Source: Streptococcus suis
GTDB taxonomy: Bacteria; Bacillota; Bacilli; Lactobacillales; Streptococcaceae
Direction: 5' to 3'
NCBI RefSeq assembly: GCF_017601095.1
Contig: NZ_JAGFUX010000012.1
Location: forward strand, 1-56,674
DNA: 56,674 bases
In this document: in pieces, positions 17,157 through 25,805 of the stretch
Layout of the letters: each line of letters opens with the position of its first letter
How positions within the stretch are numbered: the stretch's first letter is position 1
Notes under the pieces: generated by a model
Databases searched by the model: none
Seen by the model: the letters and a program-made list of their open reading frames with translations, nothing else
What the model was told of the DNA's origin: nothing
Translations under genes and position numbers: made by a program

Positions 17157-19406
17157 ATGACAACAACTATTATTGGATTTCCCCGTATTGGCGAATACCG
17201 TGAGTTAAAATTTATCACTGAAAAATACTTTAGAAATGAAATTCCACAGGAAGAACTTTTGACGGCAGCTAAAGACCTGCGTGCCAAGCACTGGACTATT
17301 GTTAAAGAAGCAGGCATTACTGAAATCCCAAGCAACGACTTCTCTCACTACGACAATGTTTTGGATGCAGCTGTTCTCTTCAACATCGTACCTAAAGCAG
17401 TTCAGGACCTTGATTTGACCGACCTTGAAAAATACTTTGCTTTGGCGCGTGGCTACCAAGGAGACAAAGGTGACGTTCGTGCTAGACCCATGAAAAAATG
17501 GTTCAACACCAACTACCACTATATCGTTCCAGCTATTGAAAAAGACACAGAAATCAAACTAGCTGGTCATAAGATTTTCGATGAATTCCAAGAAGCAAAA
17601 GACTTGGGTATCACTACTCGTCCAGTTTTGATTGGTCCCTTCACTCTCTTGCAATTGACAGATTTTGAAGATGGTGTGAAAACTGAAGAAGTAGCAGATA
17701 GCTTGGTTGCTGCCTACGGACAAGTATTTGCAAAATTGGCAGAGCTTGGTGCGGAAAAAATCCAGTTGGACGAACCTAGCTTGGTCAAGGATTTGACTGC
17801 AGAAGAAAAAGCTCTTTTCCTAAACATCTACCAAACACTCTTGGCAGACAAGAAAGGCCTGCAAGTCCTTATCCAAACCTACTTCGGCGATGTGCGAGAT
17901 ATTTATACTGAATTGACAAACCTACCAGTTGATGCTATCGGTCTTGACTTTGTAGAAGGCAAGAAAACAGCTGCACTTGTAGCAACAGGCTTCCCGGCTG
18001 ATAAAACGCTCTACGCTGGTATCGTTAATGGTAAAAACATCTGGCGCAACAACTATGAAAAGAGCCTGGCTGTCTTGGACGCTATCCCAGCTGAAAATAT
18101 CGTTCTAACAACTTCTTGCTCTCTACTTCATGTACCATTTACAACTGCTAATGAAGAATTTGAACCAGCAATTCTCAACCACTTTGCCTTTGCTGTTGAA
18201 AAATTGAGCGAGCTGCGTGACTTAGATGCTATTCGTAATGGTCAAGGCGAAGTTGCTCTTACAGCCAACAAGGAACTCTTTGCCCTTGAGCGTGTTGGTC
18301 GTGATGCAGCCCTTGCCAACCGCTTGGCAGGATTGACAGATGCAGACTACACTCGCCTACCTATCTTCGCAGAGCGTGAAGCTATTCAACGTGAAAAATT
18401 GGACCTTCCACTACTTCCAACCACTACTATTGGGTCTTTCCCTCAAACCAAGGATGTCCGTAGCACCCGTTTAGCCTTCCGCCGTGGCGAAATTACTGAA
18501 GCCGAGTACGATGCCTTTGTTGAAGCTCGTACGGATGAGTGGATCAAGTGGCAGGAAGAAGTTGACTTCGATGTACTGGTTCACGGTGAATTTGAACGCA
18601 ACGACATGGTTGAATACTTCGGTGAAAACCTATCTGGCTACCTCTTCAGCAAAAACGGTTGGGTCCAATCTTATGGTCTTCGTGGAGTAAAACCACCAAT
18701 CATCTGGGGCGATGTGACTCGTTTGAACCCTATTACTGTCAAATGGTCAAGCTATGCTCAAAGTCGTACCAACAAACCAGTCAAAGGTATGTTGACTGGT
18801 CCTGTAACCATCCTCAACTGGTCTTTCCCACGTGAAGATATCTCTATCAAAGAATCAACCCTTCAAATCGCCCTTGCTATCAAGGAAGAAGTTCTCGACC
18901 TTGAAGCTGCTGGAATCAAGATTATTCAAATCGACGAAGCTGCTCTTCGTGAAAAACTACCACTCCGCCGTAGCGACTGGTACAGCGAGTATCTTGACTG
19001 GGCAATTCCAGCCTTCCGTTTGGTTCACTCAACTGTTGCGCCAGACACACAGATTCATACCCACATGTGCTATAGCGAATTTACAGACATCATTCCTGCC
19101 ATCGACAACATGGATGCGGACGTTATCTCCTTCGAAGCTAGCCGTTCAAATCTAATTATCCTCGATGAACTCAAGGCTCAGAATTTCCAAACCCAGGTAG
19201 GACCTGGTGTCTATGACATCCACTCTCCACGTGTCCCTGCAGTTGAGGAGATTGCACAAACTATTCAGGCCATCCTTGCAAAAGTACCAAAAGAAAAAGT
19301 CTGGATTAACCCAGACTGCGGTTTAAAAACTCGTGGTGAATCAGAAACCAAAGCTAGCCTTATCCACTTGACCCAAGCGGCCAAGGCAGCCAGAAAGGAA
19401 CTCTAA
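17157..19406 (+). CDS. metE: cobalamin-independent methionine synthase (5-methyltetrahydropteroyltriglutamate-homocysteine methyltransferase)
   Basis: About 749 residues, the normal MetE length, with two homologous barrel domains. The N-terminal segment [18 protein letters not shown] and the C-terminal repeat [17 protein letters not shown] are typical. Zinc ligands can be seen in HTHMCYSEF (His, Cys) and [10 protein letters not shown] (Cys). It transfers the methyl group from methyl-THF to homocysteine. ATG 17157 has GGAGG 7 nt upstream; the frame extends to TTG 17151 but that site would lie inside the spacer. metF follows after 3 bp. Confidence 0.98.
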   Translation: MTTTIIGFPRIGEYRELKFITEKYFRNEIPQEELLTAAKDLRAKHWTIVKEAGITEIPSNDFSHYDNVLDAAVLFNIVPKAVQDLDLTDLEKYFALARGYQGDKGDVRARPMKKWFNTNYHYIVPAIEKDTEIKLAGHKIFDEFQEAKDLGITTRPVLIGPFTLLQLTDFEDGVKTEEVADSLVAAYGQVFAKLAELGAEKIQLDEPSLVKDLTAEEKALFLNIYQTLLADKKGLQVLIQTYFGDVRDIYTELTNLPVDAIGLDFVEGKKTAALVATGFPADKTLYAGIVNGKNIWRNNYEKSLAVLDAIPAENIVLTTSCSLLHVPFTTANEEFEPAILNHFAFAVEKLSELRDLDAIRNGQGEVALTANKELFALERVGRDAALANRLAGLTDADYTRLPIFAEREAIQREKLDLPLLPTTTIGSFPQTKDVRSTRLAFRRGEITEAEYDAFVEARTDEWIKWQEEVDFDVLVHGEFERNDMVEYFGENLSGYLFSKNGWVQSYGLRGVKPPIIWGDVTRLNPITVKWSSYAQSRTNKPVKGMLTGPVTILNWSFPREDISIKESTLQIALAIKEEVLDLEAAGIKIIQIDEAALREKLPLRRSDWYSEYLDWAIPAFRLVHSTVAPDTQIHTHMCYSEFTDIIPAIDNMDADVISFEASRSNLIILDELKAQNFQTQVGPGVYDIHSPRVPAVEEIAQTIQAILAKVPKEKVWINPDCGLKTRGESETKASLIHLTQAAKAARKEL

Positions 19407-19409
19407 TCT

Positions 19410-20270
19410 ATGACAGGTCAAGCCCCAAGTCTCTCTTTTGAAATTTTTCCTCCAAAACCAGAAGTAGGCAATGAAAAGATTCTCCAAGCACTTAGAGAAA
19501 TGCAAGGCTTGGCCCCTCATTTTATCAGCGTCACTTGTAGCAATAATAACGTAAACGTCGAAGAAACAACCGTTCGCCTATCGGACTTTGTTCGCAATGA
19601 CTTACACGTACCAACCATTGCCCATCTACCAGCAGCTTATCTGACAAAAGAAAAAGTTAGCTCTGTTCTTCAGTCCTTGGACCGCATTGGTGTACAAAGG
19701 ATTTTGGCACTGCGTGGTGACATAATCCAAGGTCTCCCCCCTAAGGAAGATTTTCGGTATGCGACTGATTTGATTTCCTTCATTAAGGAAGAAGCTCCGC
19801 ATTTTGACATTATCGGAGCCTGCTACCCTGAAGGCCATCCAGAGTCAGGAAATGCCGTTTCGGATATTAAAAATTTGAAAAAGAAGGTGGATGCTGGCTG
19901 TTCTAGTCTTGTAACCCAACTCTTTTTCGACAACGAAGTCTTCTATGATTTTCAAGAGAAATGCTATCTAGCTGATATCGAAGTGCCGATTATCGCAGGC
20001 ATCATGCCTATCATCAACAGGAATCAGGCACTTCGACTCTTGAAAACCTGTGAGAATATCCGTCTCCCACGCAAGTTCAAAGCCATTCTGGAAAAATACG
20101 AACACCAACCCGAATCCTTGCGTGCAGCAGGTCTTGCCTATGCCGTTGACCAAATTGTCGATTTGGTCACGAATGATGTCGCTGGTGTCCACCTCTATAC
20201 CATGAACAAGGCAGAGACCGCTAGACATATCCATCAAGCAACCCACTCACTCTTTAGACACTTTAGTTAA
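19410..20270 (+). CDS. metF: methylenetetrahydrofolate reductase
   Basis: A 286-residue TIM-barrel flavoprotein. It starts MTGQAPSLSFEIFPPKPEVG, where the Phe-Glu-Phe/Ile-Pro-Pro-Lys motif is the MTHFR signature, and contains ILALRGD and FDIIGACYPEGHPES. It makes the methyl-THF that MetE uses, so the two genes form a functional pair with only 3 bp between them. A strong hairpin terminator follows. Confidence 0.97.
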   Translation: MTGQAPSLSFEIFPPKPEVGNEKILQALREMQGLAPHFISVTCSNNNVNVEETTVRLSDFVRNDLHVPTIAHLPAAYLTKEKVSSVLQSLDRIGVQRILALRGDIIQGLPPKEDFRYATDLISFIKEEAPHFDIIGACYPEGHPESGNAVSDIKNLKKKVDAGCSSLVTQLFFDNEVFYDFQEKCYLADIEVPIIAGIMPIINRNQALRLLKTCENIRLPRKFKAILEKYEHQPESLRAAGLAYAVDQIVDLVTNDVAGVHLYTMNKAETARHIHQATHSLFRHFS

Positions 20271-20273
20271 GCC

Positions 20274-20300
20274 ATCACCGCCACTCGCGGTGATTTTTTT
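20274..20300 (+). terminator. metEF terminator
   Basis: ATCACCGC and GCGGTGAT form an 8-bp stem with a CACTC loop, followed by TTTTTT, directly after the metF stop. Confidence 0.9.
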
Positions 20301-20436
20301 GCCTGCTTAAGTTTGAATACTTACGCTTTGAGGAAAAAGAATCGGTTCTATTTCCAATCCACCCCTCACTCTTATTTTTCGGTTCAGGCTGAAACAGTTC
20401 ACTAAACAAGCCTCGCTTTTAAATTATTTGCTCGGG

Positions 20437-20466
20437 TTAAAACAGTCACTCCCCTGACTGTTTTAA
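20437..20466. repeat. hairpin TTAAAACAGTCA / TGACTGTTTTAA
   Basis: A perfect 12-bp inverted repeat (20437-20448 and 20455-20466) with a CTCCCC loop, just before the 75-bp tandem repeat. The TGACTGT core recurs in the repeat units and in the yebC terminator. Function is unknown; it has no clear T-run. Confidence 0.6.
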
Positions 20467-20714
20467 TCCACTCCCCCGGACAGTTGAATATGAAGAAAAC
20501 TGCCTGCCGTCAGTTCCAATCCCCAACCTTTTAATAAAAATGACTGTCCCCCGGACTTTTGAGTACAAAGAAAACTGCCTGCCGGCAGTTCCAATCTCCA
20601 ACCTTTTAATAAAAATGACTGTCCCCCGGACTTTTGAGTACAAAGAAAACTGCCTGCCGGCAGTTCCAATCTCCAACCTTTTAATAAAAATGACTGTCCC
20701 CCGGACAGTCATTT
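20466..20714. repeat. 75-bp tandem repeat array between metF and yebC
   Basis: Units start at 20466 (divergent), 20541 and 20616 (identical to each other), and a truncated unit starts at 20691. Each full unit contains TGACTGTCCCCCGGA, an inner hairpin AACTGCC-TGCC-GGCAGTT (imperfect in the first unit), and a TTTTAATAAAAA end. The last unit runs into the mirror arm at 20703-20723. Open frames through the array are by-products of the 75-bp (25-codon) period and are not considered genes. Confidence 0.85.
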
Positions 20715-20723
20715 TTATTAAAA
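20679..20723. terminator. perfect 21-bp hairpin, bidirectional terminator of yebC
   Basis: 20679-20699 and 20703-20723 are exact reverse complements around a CCC loop (TTTTAATAAAAATGACTGTCC arm). The A/T-rich base gives U-runs on both strands. The right arm overlaps the last bases of yebC (stop at 20718). Confidence 0.85.
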
Positions 20724-21434
20724 GCCATCTACATTCGTGTAGATTTTTTGGACGTCTTCGTCGTCTTCAAGGACATCATAAAGTTTTTCAAATGTCGCGA
20801 GGTCATCGCCTTCAAGTGACACTTCTGATTGTGGGATCATTTCAAGTTCAGTGACGTTGAACTCTTGGATTCCTGATTCTTTAAGTGCCACGATTGCCTT
20901 GTGCAAATCAGTTGGGGCTGTATAGACAGTGATTGTGCCTTCTTCTGCTTCTACGTCATCCACTTCGACATCTGCTTCAAGGAGCAATTCGAAGATGGCA
21001 TCTGCATCATCACCAGCAAAGACAACCACACCTTTTTTATCAAACATAAATGATACAGAACCAGATGCACCCATGTTACCACCGTTTTTACCAAAAGCAG
21101 AGCGAACATTGGCTGCCGTACGATTTACATTTGATGTCAAGGTATCAACAATAATCATAGAACCATTTGGTCCAAAGCCTTCGTAACGACCTTCTACGAA
21201 AGTTTCGTCTGTGTTTCCTTTTGCCTTGTCAATGGCCTTATCAATGATGTGTTTTGGAACCTGCGCTTGCTTGGCACGGTCAATAACAAATTTCAGCGCT
21301 GAGTTTGTTTCTGGATCTGGGTCACCCTTTTTCGCTGCTACATAGATTTCAACACCAAATTTGGCGTAAACTTTTGAGTTAGCACCGTCTTTTGCGGTTT
21401 TCTTGGCTACAATATTGGCCCATTTACGTCCCAT
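20718..21434 (-). CDS. yebC: YebC/PmpR family DNA-binding regulator or translation factor
   Basis: A 238-residue protein starting [21 protein letters not shown], the YebC/TACO1 signature, with the acidic second and third domains ([24 protein letters not shown] and [16 protein letters not shown]). Family members act as transcription regulators (PmpR) or as helpers of ribosomes at proline-rich stretches; which one applies is not decidable here. AGGAGG precedes the ATG. The 3' end overlaps the perfect hairpin terminator. Confidence 0.95.
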   Translation of the reverse strand: MGRKWANIVAKKTAKDGANSKVYAKFGVEIYVAAKKGDPDPETNSALKFVIDRAKQAQVPKHIIDKAIDKAKGNTDETFVEGRYEGFGPNGSMIIVDTLTSNVNRTAANVRSAFGKNGGNMGASGSVSFMFDKKGVVVFAGDDADAIFELLLEADVEVDDVEAEEGTITVYTAPTDLHKAIVALKESGIQEFNVTELEMIPQSEVSLEGDDLATFEKLYDVLEDDEDVQKIYTNVDGF

Positions 21435-21492
21435 GGGGAACCTCCTACATTTTATAAAATCGCTTTATTATACCATAAATGGCAAGGATTGA

Positions 21493-21511
21493 GAAGATTT
21501 TTAAAATCTTC
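21493..21511. repeat. palindrome GAAGATTTT-T-AAAATCTTC
   Basis: A 9-bp inverted repeat in the gap between the divergent yebC and padR genes, directly upstream of the padR promoter. It could be an operator or a cruciform; it has no evident role as a terminator because no gene ends here. Confidence 0.4.
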
Positions 21512-21515
21512 TTCA

Positions 21516-21552
21516 CTATACAGTTGACATGTATAGTTTCCCAATATATAAT
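21516..21552 (+). promoter_or_regulatory. consensus promoter with palindromic operator of padR
   Basis: TTGACA (21524-21529) and TATAAT (21547-21552) are separated by 17 bp, a perfect sigma-70/A promoter. An inverted repeat CTATACA-N7-TGTATAG (21516-21536) spans the -35 box and contains the ACA/TGT halves liked by PadR proteins. TGTACAT downstream (about 21565-21571) may be a second site. Autorepression is inferred. Confidence 0.75.
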
Positions 21553-21594
21553 ATATAGTAGAACTGTACATTTGAACTACATAGGAGAAGCCAA

Positions 21595-21906
21595 ATGAAA
21601 AGGAACAAGCACCTCCCCTTAACGGAGACAACCTACTATATTCTATTAGCTCTCTTGGAACCTGCCCATGGCTACCATATCATGCAAAAAGTAGAGGATA
21701 TGAGTGATGGTGATGTGAAAATCGCTGCAGGAACCATGTATGGAGCGATTGAGAATCTTTTGAAACTAAAATGGATTTGTTCCGTTCCAAGTTCCGATAA
21801 AAGAAGAAAAGTCTATCAAGTAACAGCAACGGGCCAAGAGATTATTAAACTGGAAACACAGCGTATTCAAAAACTACATCATATTGCCAAAGAATTAGGT
21901 TTTTAA
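21595..21906 (+). CDS. PadR family transcriptional regulator
   Basis: A 103-residue winged-helix protein. LTETTYYILLALLEPAHGYHIMQKVE is the PadR N-terminal signature, with AAGTMYGAIENLLKLKWI as the recognition helix and wing. PadR proteins of this size dimerise through the C-terminal helix and repress their own operon or an efflux/stress gene. It is followed after 10 bp by a DUF2812 membrane protein, the standard partner. The promoter upstream is consensus and overlapped by an inverted repeat. Confidence 0.93.
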   Translation: MKRNKHLPLTETTYYILLALLEPAHGYHIMQKVEDMSDGDVKIAAGTMYGAIENLLKLKWICSVPSSDKRRKVYQVTATGQEIIKLETQRIQKLHHIAKELGF

Positions 21907-21916
21907 GGAGGAAGCC

Positions 21917-22543
21917 ATGATAAGACACAAATTATTCACCAGTTTACAAGAGGAAGAACATTGGATTAATTCGATTCAATCCGAAGGTTATCAGCTTGTC
22001 AAAGTAATTCCGTGGACAGCAGCCTATCATTTTGAAAAATGTAGTCGCCCCCCTCATCCCGTACGCCTTGATTTTCATGAACATATTGCAAAAGGAGAAT
22101 ATTCAAATTACCTCTCTCTATTTGAAGACTGTGGTTGGCAACCTATACAAGGTAGTCGTAGATGTGGCATCCATTATTTTCAACAAACAATCGAAGCTTC
22201 AAGCACAGAAATTTTTTCTGATACAGAATCGAAAAAATCATTCTATTCACGCTACCAAAATTATGCCTACTCCTATTTCGGATTATTTCTGACTTTATTT
22301 TTTATCCATTACCAAGTTGGACTCCAAAATGGATACACACTTTGGAATCCTAAATCCTGGTACCTAACTCCAGGGCTATGGGAACGAACTGGTACCAGTT
22401 TTTGGTTTGGTTTTCTCTTTGAAACCCCATTCGCATTGTTTAGAAGTGGCATTATTCCCTTATTTTTCCTTGCTTGGTCTATTTATTTCCTCCATATCGC
22501 TGAAAAAGGTAAAAAAGAAGCGAAGAAATTAGAAAAATACTGA
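21917..22543 (+). CDS. DUF2812 domain membrane protein
   Basis: A 208-residue protein. The first 110 residues match DUF2812 (EEEHWINSIQSEGYQLVKV, with the WxAAYHFEK and CGWQPIQGSRRCGIHYF segments). Two hydrophobic segments near residues 120-135 and 170-195 follow, and a Lys-rich end. DUF2812 proteins are commonly encoded after a PadR regulator; their role is unknown but is often thought to involve membrane stress or signalling. GGAGG lies before the ATG. Confidence 0.85.
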   Translation: MIRHKLFTSLQEEEHWINSIQSEGYQLVKVIPWTAAYHFEKCSRPPHPVRLDFHEHIAKGEYSNYLSLFEDCGWQPIQGSRRCGIHYFQQTIEASSTEIFSDTESKKSFYSRYQNYAYSYFGLFLTLFFIHYQVGLQNGYTLWNPKSWYLTPGLWERTGTSFWFGFLFETPFALFRSGIIPLFFLAWSIYFLHIAEKGKKEAKKLEKY

Positions 22544-22563
22544 TGGCATACTATCCAAAAGAA

Positions 22564-22608
22564 AAAGATTGAAAGAGTTGACTGCAATCATCTTTTCAAT
22601 CTTTTTTT
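22564..22608. terminator. bidirectional terminator between DUF2812 and the PTS gene
   Basis: AAAGATTGAAA (22564-22574) pairs with TTTCAATCTTT (22594-22604), with T-runs on the plus strand and A/T-rich ends on the other. It serves the convergent genes ending at 22543 and 22614. Confidence 0.8.
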
Positions 22609-22613
22609 ACTTT

Positions 22614-24782
22614 TTACAACTCAACTGTCGCAACTTGACTATCTTTACTTACTTCCCCAAGATTTCCAAGGCTGACAGATTTGATTTCAGCTGTGTTTGT
22701 GAAGGCAACGACGATGGTTGTTTCACGTCCTGCTGAGTGAATGGCTTCCAAATCTGCGACAAGGAGCAAGTCTCCTGCTTCAACGCGTTGGCCATCTGTT
22801 ACCTTAGCTGAGAAAGGAGCACCGTTTAACGCAACTGTATCTAGGCCGACGTGCACCAAGACTTCTACACCCTTGTCAGACAAAATCCCGACAGCGTGTT
22901 TGGTTGGGAAGACACTGGTTACGATACCTGAAACTGGTGCGTAAACATTGCCAGAGCTAGGCTCAACTGCATAACCGTCGCCCATCATTTTTTGTGAGAA
23001 GACCGGATCTTTCACTTCTGTGATGGCAATGGCTTGCCCTTCAGCAACAGCGTAAACTGCCTCGGTCACACCTTTGAACTTAGTCTCAGTAGCAACTTCT
23101 TCTGTCGCAACAATTTCCGTACGAGGGATGGCTACGCCAGATTCCAGTAAGTCTTGAATGTCAGATTTGAGAACATCAGCTTTGGGACCATAGACTGCTT
23201 GAACACCAGAGTCTTTGATAATCAAGCCCATAGCACCAGCCTGTTTCCAAGCATTTTCATCTCCAACCTGTGCCACATCTTTGACACTAACGCGTAGACG
23301 AGTCATGCAAGCATCCACATCTGCGATATTATCACGACCACCAAGCAAGTTGATGATTTGAACCACTTGTGAATTGGCATCCGCAGTATCTACGTTTGAG
23401 TTCGAAACCACATCTGTTGTTTCTGTATCATAGTTGCCATTACGACCAGCTGTTGCCAGGTTGAATTTTTGAATCATGAAGTTGGCAATGAAGTACATAG
23501 CAACCGCAAAGAGGGCTGTTACCCAGATAAAGTTGACAACGTCCATGCCGATACCAGCTTTAATCGCCATCGGTGTACGTGTAAGGAATTCGATATTACC
23601 AAATGAGTGCATACGCAAGTTGACAATATCTGCCATAGCAAAAGCAGCACCCTGTACTAAAGCATAGACAACATAAAGTGGCATTGCCGCAAACATGAAC
23701 ATAAACTCAATTGGTTCTGTTACACCTGTCAAGAAGACAGCAAGTGCAGAAGATAGGAACATCCCTTTGTATTTTTTCTTCTTATCTGGATCAACATTGC
23801 GATACATGGCATAGGACAAGCCCATAAGAATACCAGAGGAACCAATCATTTGTCCAACTTTGAAGCGAGCTGGAGTTACATTCGCTAAAAGATCATTGTA
23901 CTGGGTCATGTCCCCAGCATCCTTGAGGTTGATCAAGTCAGTAATCCAAGCCAACCAAAGCGGATCTTGACCAAATACCTGGGTACCAGCTTGAGCACCT
24001 GTCAAGATGTCATAGGTCCCACCAAGTGACGTATAGTTCATTGGAATGGTCAACATGTGGTGAAGGCCGAATGGAAGAAGCAAGCGTTCCAAGGTACCAT
24101 AAACAAATGGTGCCAAGATTGGAGCTGTTTCTTGCGAAGTCGCAATCCATTTACCAAAACTGTTAATACCAGTTTGTACAAGAGGCCAGAAGATCGCCAA
24201 ACCTAAGGCAACAAGTACAGAGCGATAGATAACCACAAATGGTACGAAGCGTTTGCCGTTAAAGAAAGTCAAAACATCTGGTAATTTGCGGTAGTTGTAG
24301 TATTTGTTATAGGTTGTTGCCCCTACAAAACCAGCGATGATACCAACGAAGACACCCATGTTAAGGGCAGGTTGGCCCAAGATATTGACGAAGTAACCTG
24401 AAACTGGGATTTGTGTCCCAAAGACTGTGCTGACTGTCGCTTCTGCATCTGACAACATAGCTGTACTTACGCCAAAGAAGTGACCAGTAATCAAGTTAAT
24501 GAGAATGAAGGCAAGACCTGCTGAGAAGGCACCACCAGCTTTTTCCTTAGCCCAGCTACCACCTATTGCCAAAGCAAAGAGCAAGTGAAGGTTACCGATA
24601 ATCCCCCAACCAATCTGGGCAATGATATTTCCGATACGGGCCAAGAGTTCGGAGTCCTGACTAATCAGCGGGATTGAGTTCCCGATGCTGACCATCAGAC
24701 CCGCCGCAGGCATGACTGCGATAACGACCATCAAACATTTTCCGAATTTTTGCCAAAATTCAAAACTAAAAAATTTTTTCAT
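22614..24782 (-). CDS. PTS transporter EIICBA, glucose/maltose type
   Basis: A 722-residue three-domain permease. EIIC spans about residues 1-440 with ten or so hydrophobic segments and the motif GVTEPIEF near 353. EIIB follows, with phospho-cysteine 492 in DVDACMTRLRVSV. EIIA ends the protein, with the active histidine at about 644 in VLVHVGLDTV. The domain order fits the streptococcal PtsG/MalT group that takes up glucose or maltose. Proximity to malQ/glgP favours maltose (inference). It lies 36 bp after the exo/endonuclease/phosphatase-family gene in one operon, whose promoter contains a cre site. Confidence 0.9.
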   Translation of the reverse strand: MKKFFSFEFWQKFGKCLMVVIAVMPAAGLMVSIGNSIPLISQDSELLARIGNIIAQIGWGIIGNLHLLFALAIGGSWAKEKAGGAFSAGLAFILINLITGHFFGVSTAMLSDAEATVSTVFGTQIPVSGYFVNILGQPALNMGVFVGIIAGFVGATTYNKYYNYRKLPDVLTFFNGKRFVPFVVIYRSVLVALGLAIFWPLVQTGINSFGKWIATSQETAPILAPFVYGTLERLLLPFGLHHMLTIPMNYTSLGGTYDILTGAQAGTQVFGQDPLWLAWITDLINLKDAGDMTQYNDLLANVTPARFKVGQMIGSSGILMGLSYAMYRNVDPDKKKKYKGMFLSSALAVFLTGVTEPIEFMFMFAAMPLYVVYALVQGAAFAMADIVNLRMHSFGNIEFLTRTPMAIKAGIGMDVVNFIWVTALFAVAMYFIANFMIQKFNLATAGRNGNYDTETTDVVSNSNVDTADANSQVVQIINLLGGRDNIADVDACMTRLRVSVKDVAQVGDENAWKQAGAMGLIIKDSGVQAVYGPKADVLKSDIQDLLESGVAIPRTEIVATEEVATETKFKGVTEAVYAVAEGQAIAITEVKDPVFSQKMMGDGYAVEPSSGNVYAPVSGIVTSVFPTKHAVGILSDKGVEVLVHVGLDTVALNGAPFSAKVTDGQRVEAGDLLLVADLEAIHSAGRETTIVVAFTNTAEIKSVSLGNLGEVSKDSQVATVEL

Positions 24783-24818
24783 GTGTATCTCCTAAATTTT
24801 TTCTTGGTCAGTTGACCT

Positions 24819-25610
24819 TTAAATACTAATGTTAACTTCCACACCAAAGTGGTCTGAAATAATGGGAAGATTATCCCCATTGAAAATCACACGACTGGAT
24901 TGAACCAGTCTTTTCTGATTTAAGAACACATAGTCCAGACGTTTTTCCTGACTATGACCTGCCCACCCATCAATGGCTTTTTCAACGGTGATTCCACTAT
25001 CCCTTTCCTCGGCCAAATCATAACTATCATATAAGCCTAAATCCTTGATAGCTTGATAGGCTTGTGGATTTGACAGGGCATCCGTATTGAAATCTCCCAT
25101 TAGAATTTTCAAGCGCCCCGAACTTGTCCGTTCCACAATTGAGCGAATATTCTCCAACTGATTTTCTTCTTCACTGTCAGGAAGATTGATATGGCAGGAA
25201 TACAAGTCAATCAACTCATTCCCATATGCCACCGTCAAGCCAATAATCTTACGAGAAAGGATTGATGTCAGTTCTTGGTTCTGACTGCAGTAGAAGGCAT
25301 CCACTTCGTAGACCGGTAATTTTGTTAGAAAGGCAATCCCTTCATCATACTTATCATAGCCGATATGAGAATTGGACCAGAAATAAGAATAGTCTGTCAC
25401 TCCAAGCTCTTTCAGCTTTTCAAGCAAAACCAAACCATAATTGTCTTGGCGTAAGTCTTTGGTCACCAAGGGACTTGTCATCAGTTGATTGACTTCCTGG
25501 AGAGCGATTACATCATATTGCTTTTGTGCAATGGTCTGAGCCAGAATATCCATTTTCTCATGCTGGTCATCTTCTAGCCAGGCATGAACATTGACTGTTA
25601 GTAACTTCAT
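24819..25610 (-). CDS. endonuclease/exonuclease/phosphatase family protein
   Basis: A 263-residue member of the EEP superfamily. MKLLTVNVHAWLE, DVIALQEVNQ (metal-binding Glu), MGDFNTDALSN (Asn/Asp) and ISDHFGVEV (catalytic Asp-His) are visible in order. Relatives cleave nucleic acids or phosphodiesters and sugar phosphates. It is the first gene of the operon with the maltose/glucose PTS transporter, so a role on a sugar-phosphate or phospholipid-like substrate is possible, but unproven. Confidence 0.88.
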   Translation of the reverse strand: MKLLTVNVHAWLEDDQHEKMDILAQTIAQKQYDVIALQEVNQLMTSPLVTKDLRQDNYGLVLLEKLKELGVTDYSYFWSNSHIGYDKYDEGIAFLTKLPVYEVDAFYCSQNQELTSILSRKIIGLTVAYGNELIDLYSCHINLPDSEEENQLENIRSIVERTSSGRLKILMGDFNTDALSNPQAYQAIKDLGLYDSYDLAEERDSGITVEKAIDGWAGHSQEKRLDYVFLNQKRLVQSSRVIFNGDNLPIISDHFGVEVNISI

Positions 25611-25658
25611 GTCGCTCCTTTCTATTTACTTCGTAAAACCTTTTCAACTTGTAACCTT

Positions 25659-25687
25659 ATTATAACGTAAACGTTTTCAAGTGTCAA
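25659..25687 (-). promoter_or_regulatory. promoter with embedded cre site for the PTS operon
   Basis: TTGACA (25682-25687) and TATAAT (25659-25664) are 17 bp apart on the minus strand. TGAAAACGTTTACG (25666-25679) lies between them and matches the cre consensus TGWNANCGNTNWCA at 13 of 14 positions, so CcpA (or MalR, which has a similar AACGTTT core) would block this promoter. Confidence 0.8.
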
Positions 25688-25690
25688 TGG

Positions 25691-25724
25691 TTTTACGGAA
25701 CAATTTTAATAGTTTTCCGTAAAA
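25691..25724. promoter_or_regulatory. inverted-repeat operator, probable GntR regulator site
   Basis: TTTTACGGAA (25691-25700) and TTCCGTAAAA (25715-25724) are perfect inverted repeats with a 14-bp spacer, directly upstream of the -35 box of the minus PTS operon promoter and about 20 bp upstream of the promoter of the plus-strand GntR gene. The same TTTTACG core is in the malQ region. Likely bound by the divergent GntR/UTRA regulator (inference). Confidence 0.55.
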
Positions 25725-25743
25725 GTTACTTGAACTTAGAATA

Positions 25744-25772
25744 CTGACCTTTGGTAATTTTTATGATATACT
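25744..25772 (+). promoter_or_regulatory. promoter of the GntR regulator gene
   Basis: CTGACC (25744-25749) and TATACT (25767-25772) are separated by 17 bp, about 30 bp upstream of the ATG at 25806. Confidence 0.6.
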
Positions 25773-25805
25773 AACGGTAAATAGCAAGCTAGGAAGTTAC
25801 CCCAA

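Noticed and set aside
20446..20712. An 88-residue frame on the minus strand and a 104-residue frame on the plus strand with internal amino-acid repeats
   Set aside because: The repeats come from the 75-bp (25-codon) DNA period; there is no ribosome-binding site, and the region is hairpin-rich and ends in the yebC terminator.
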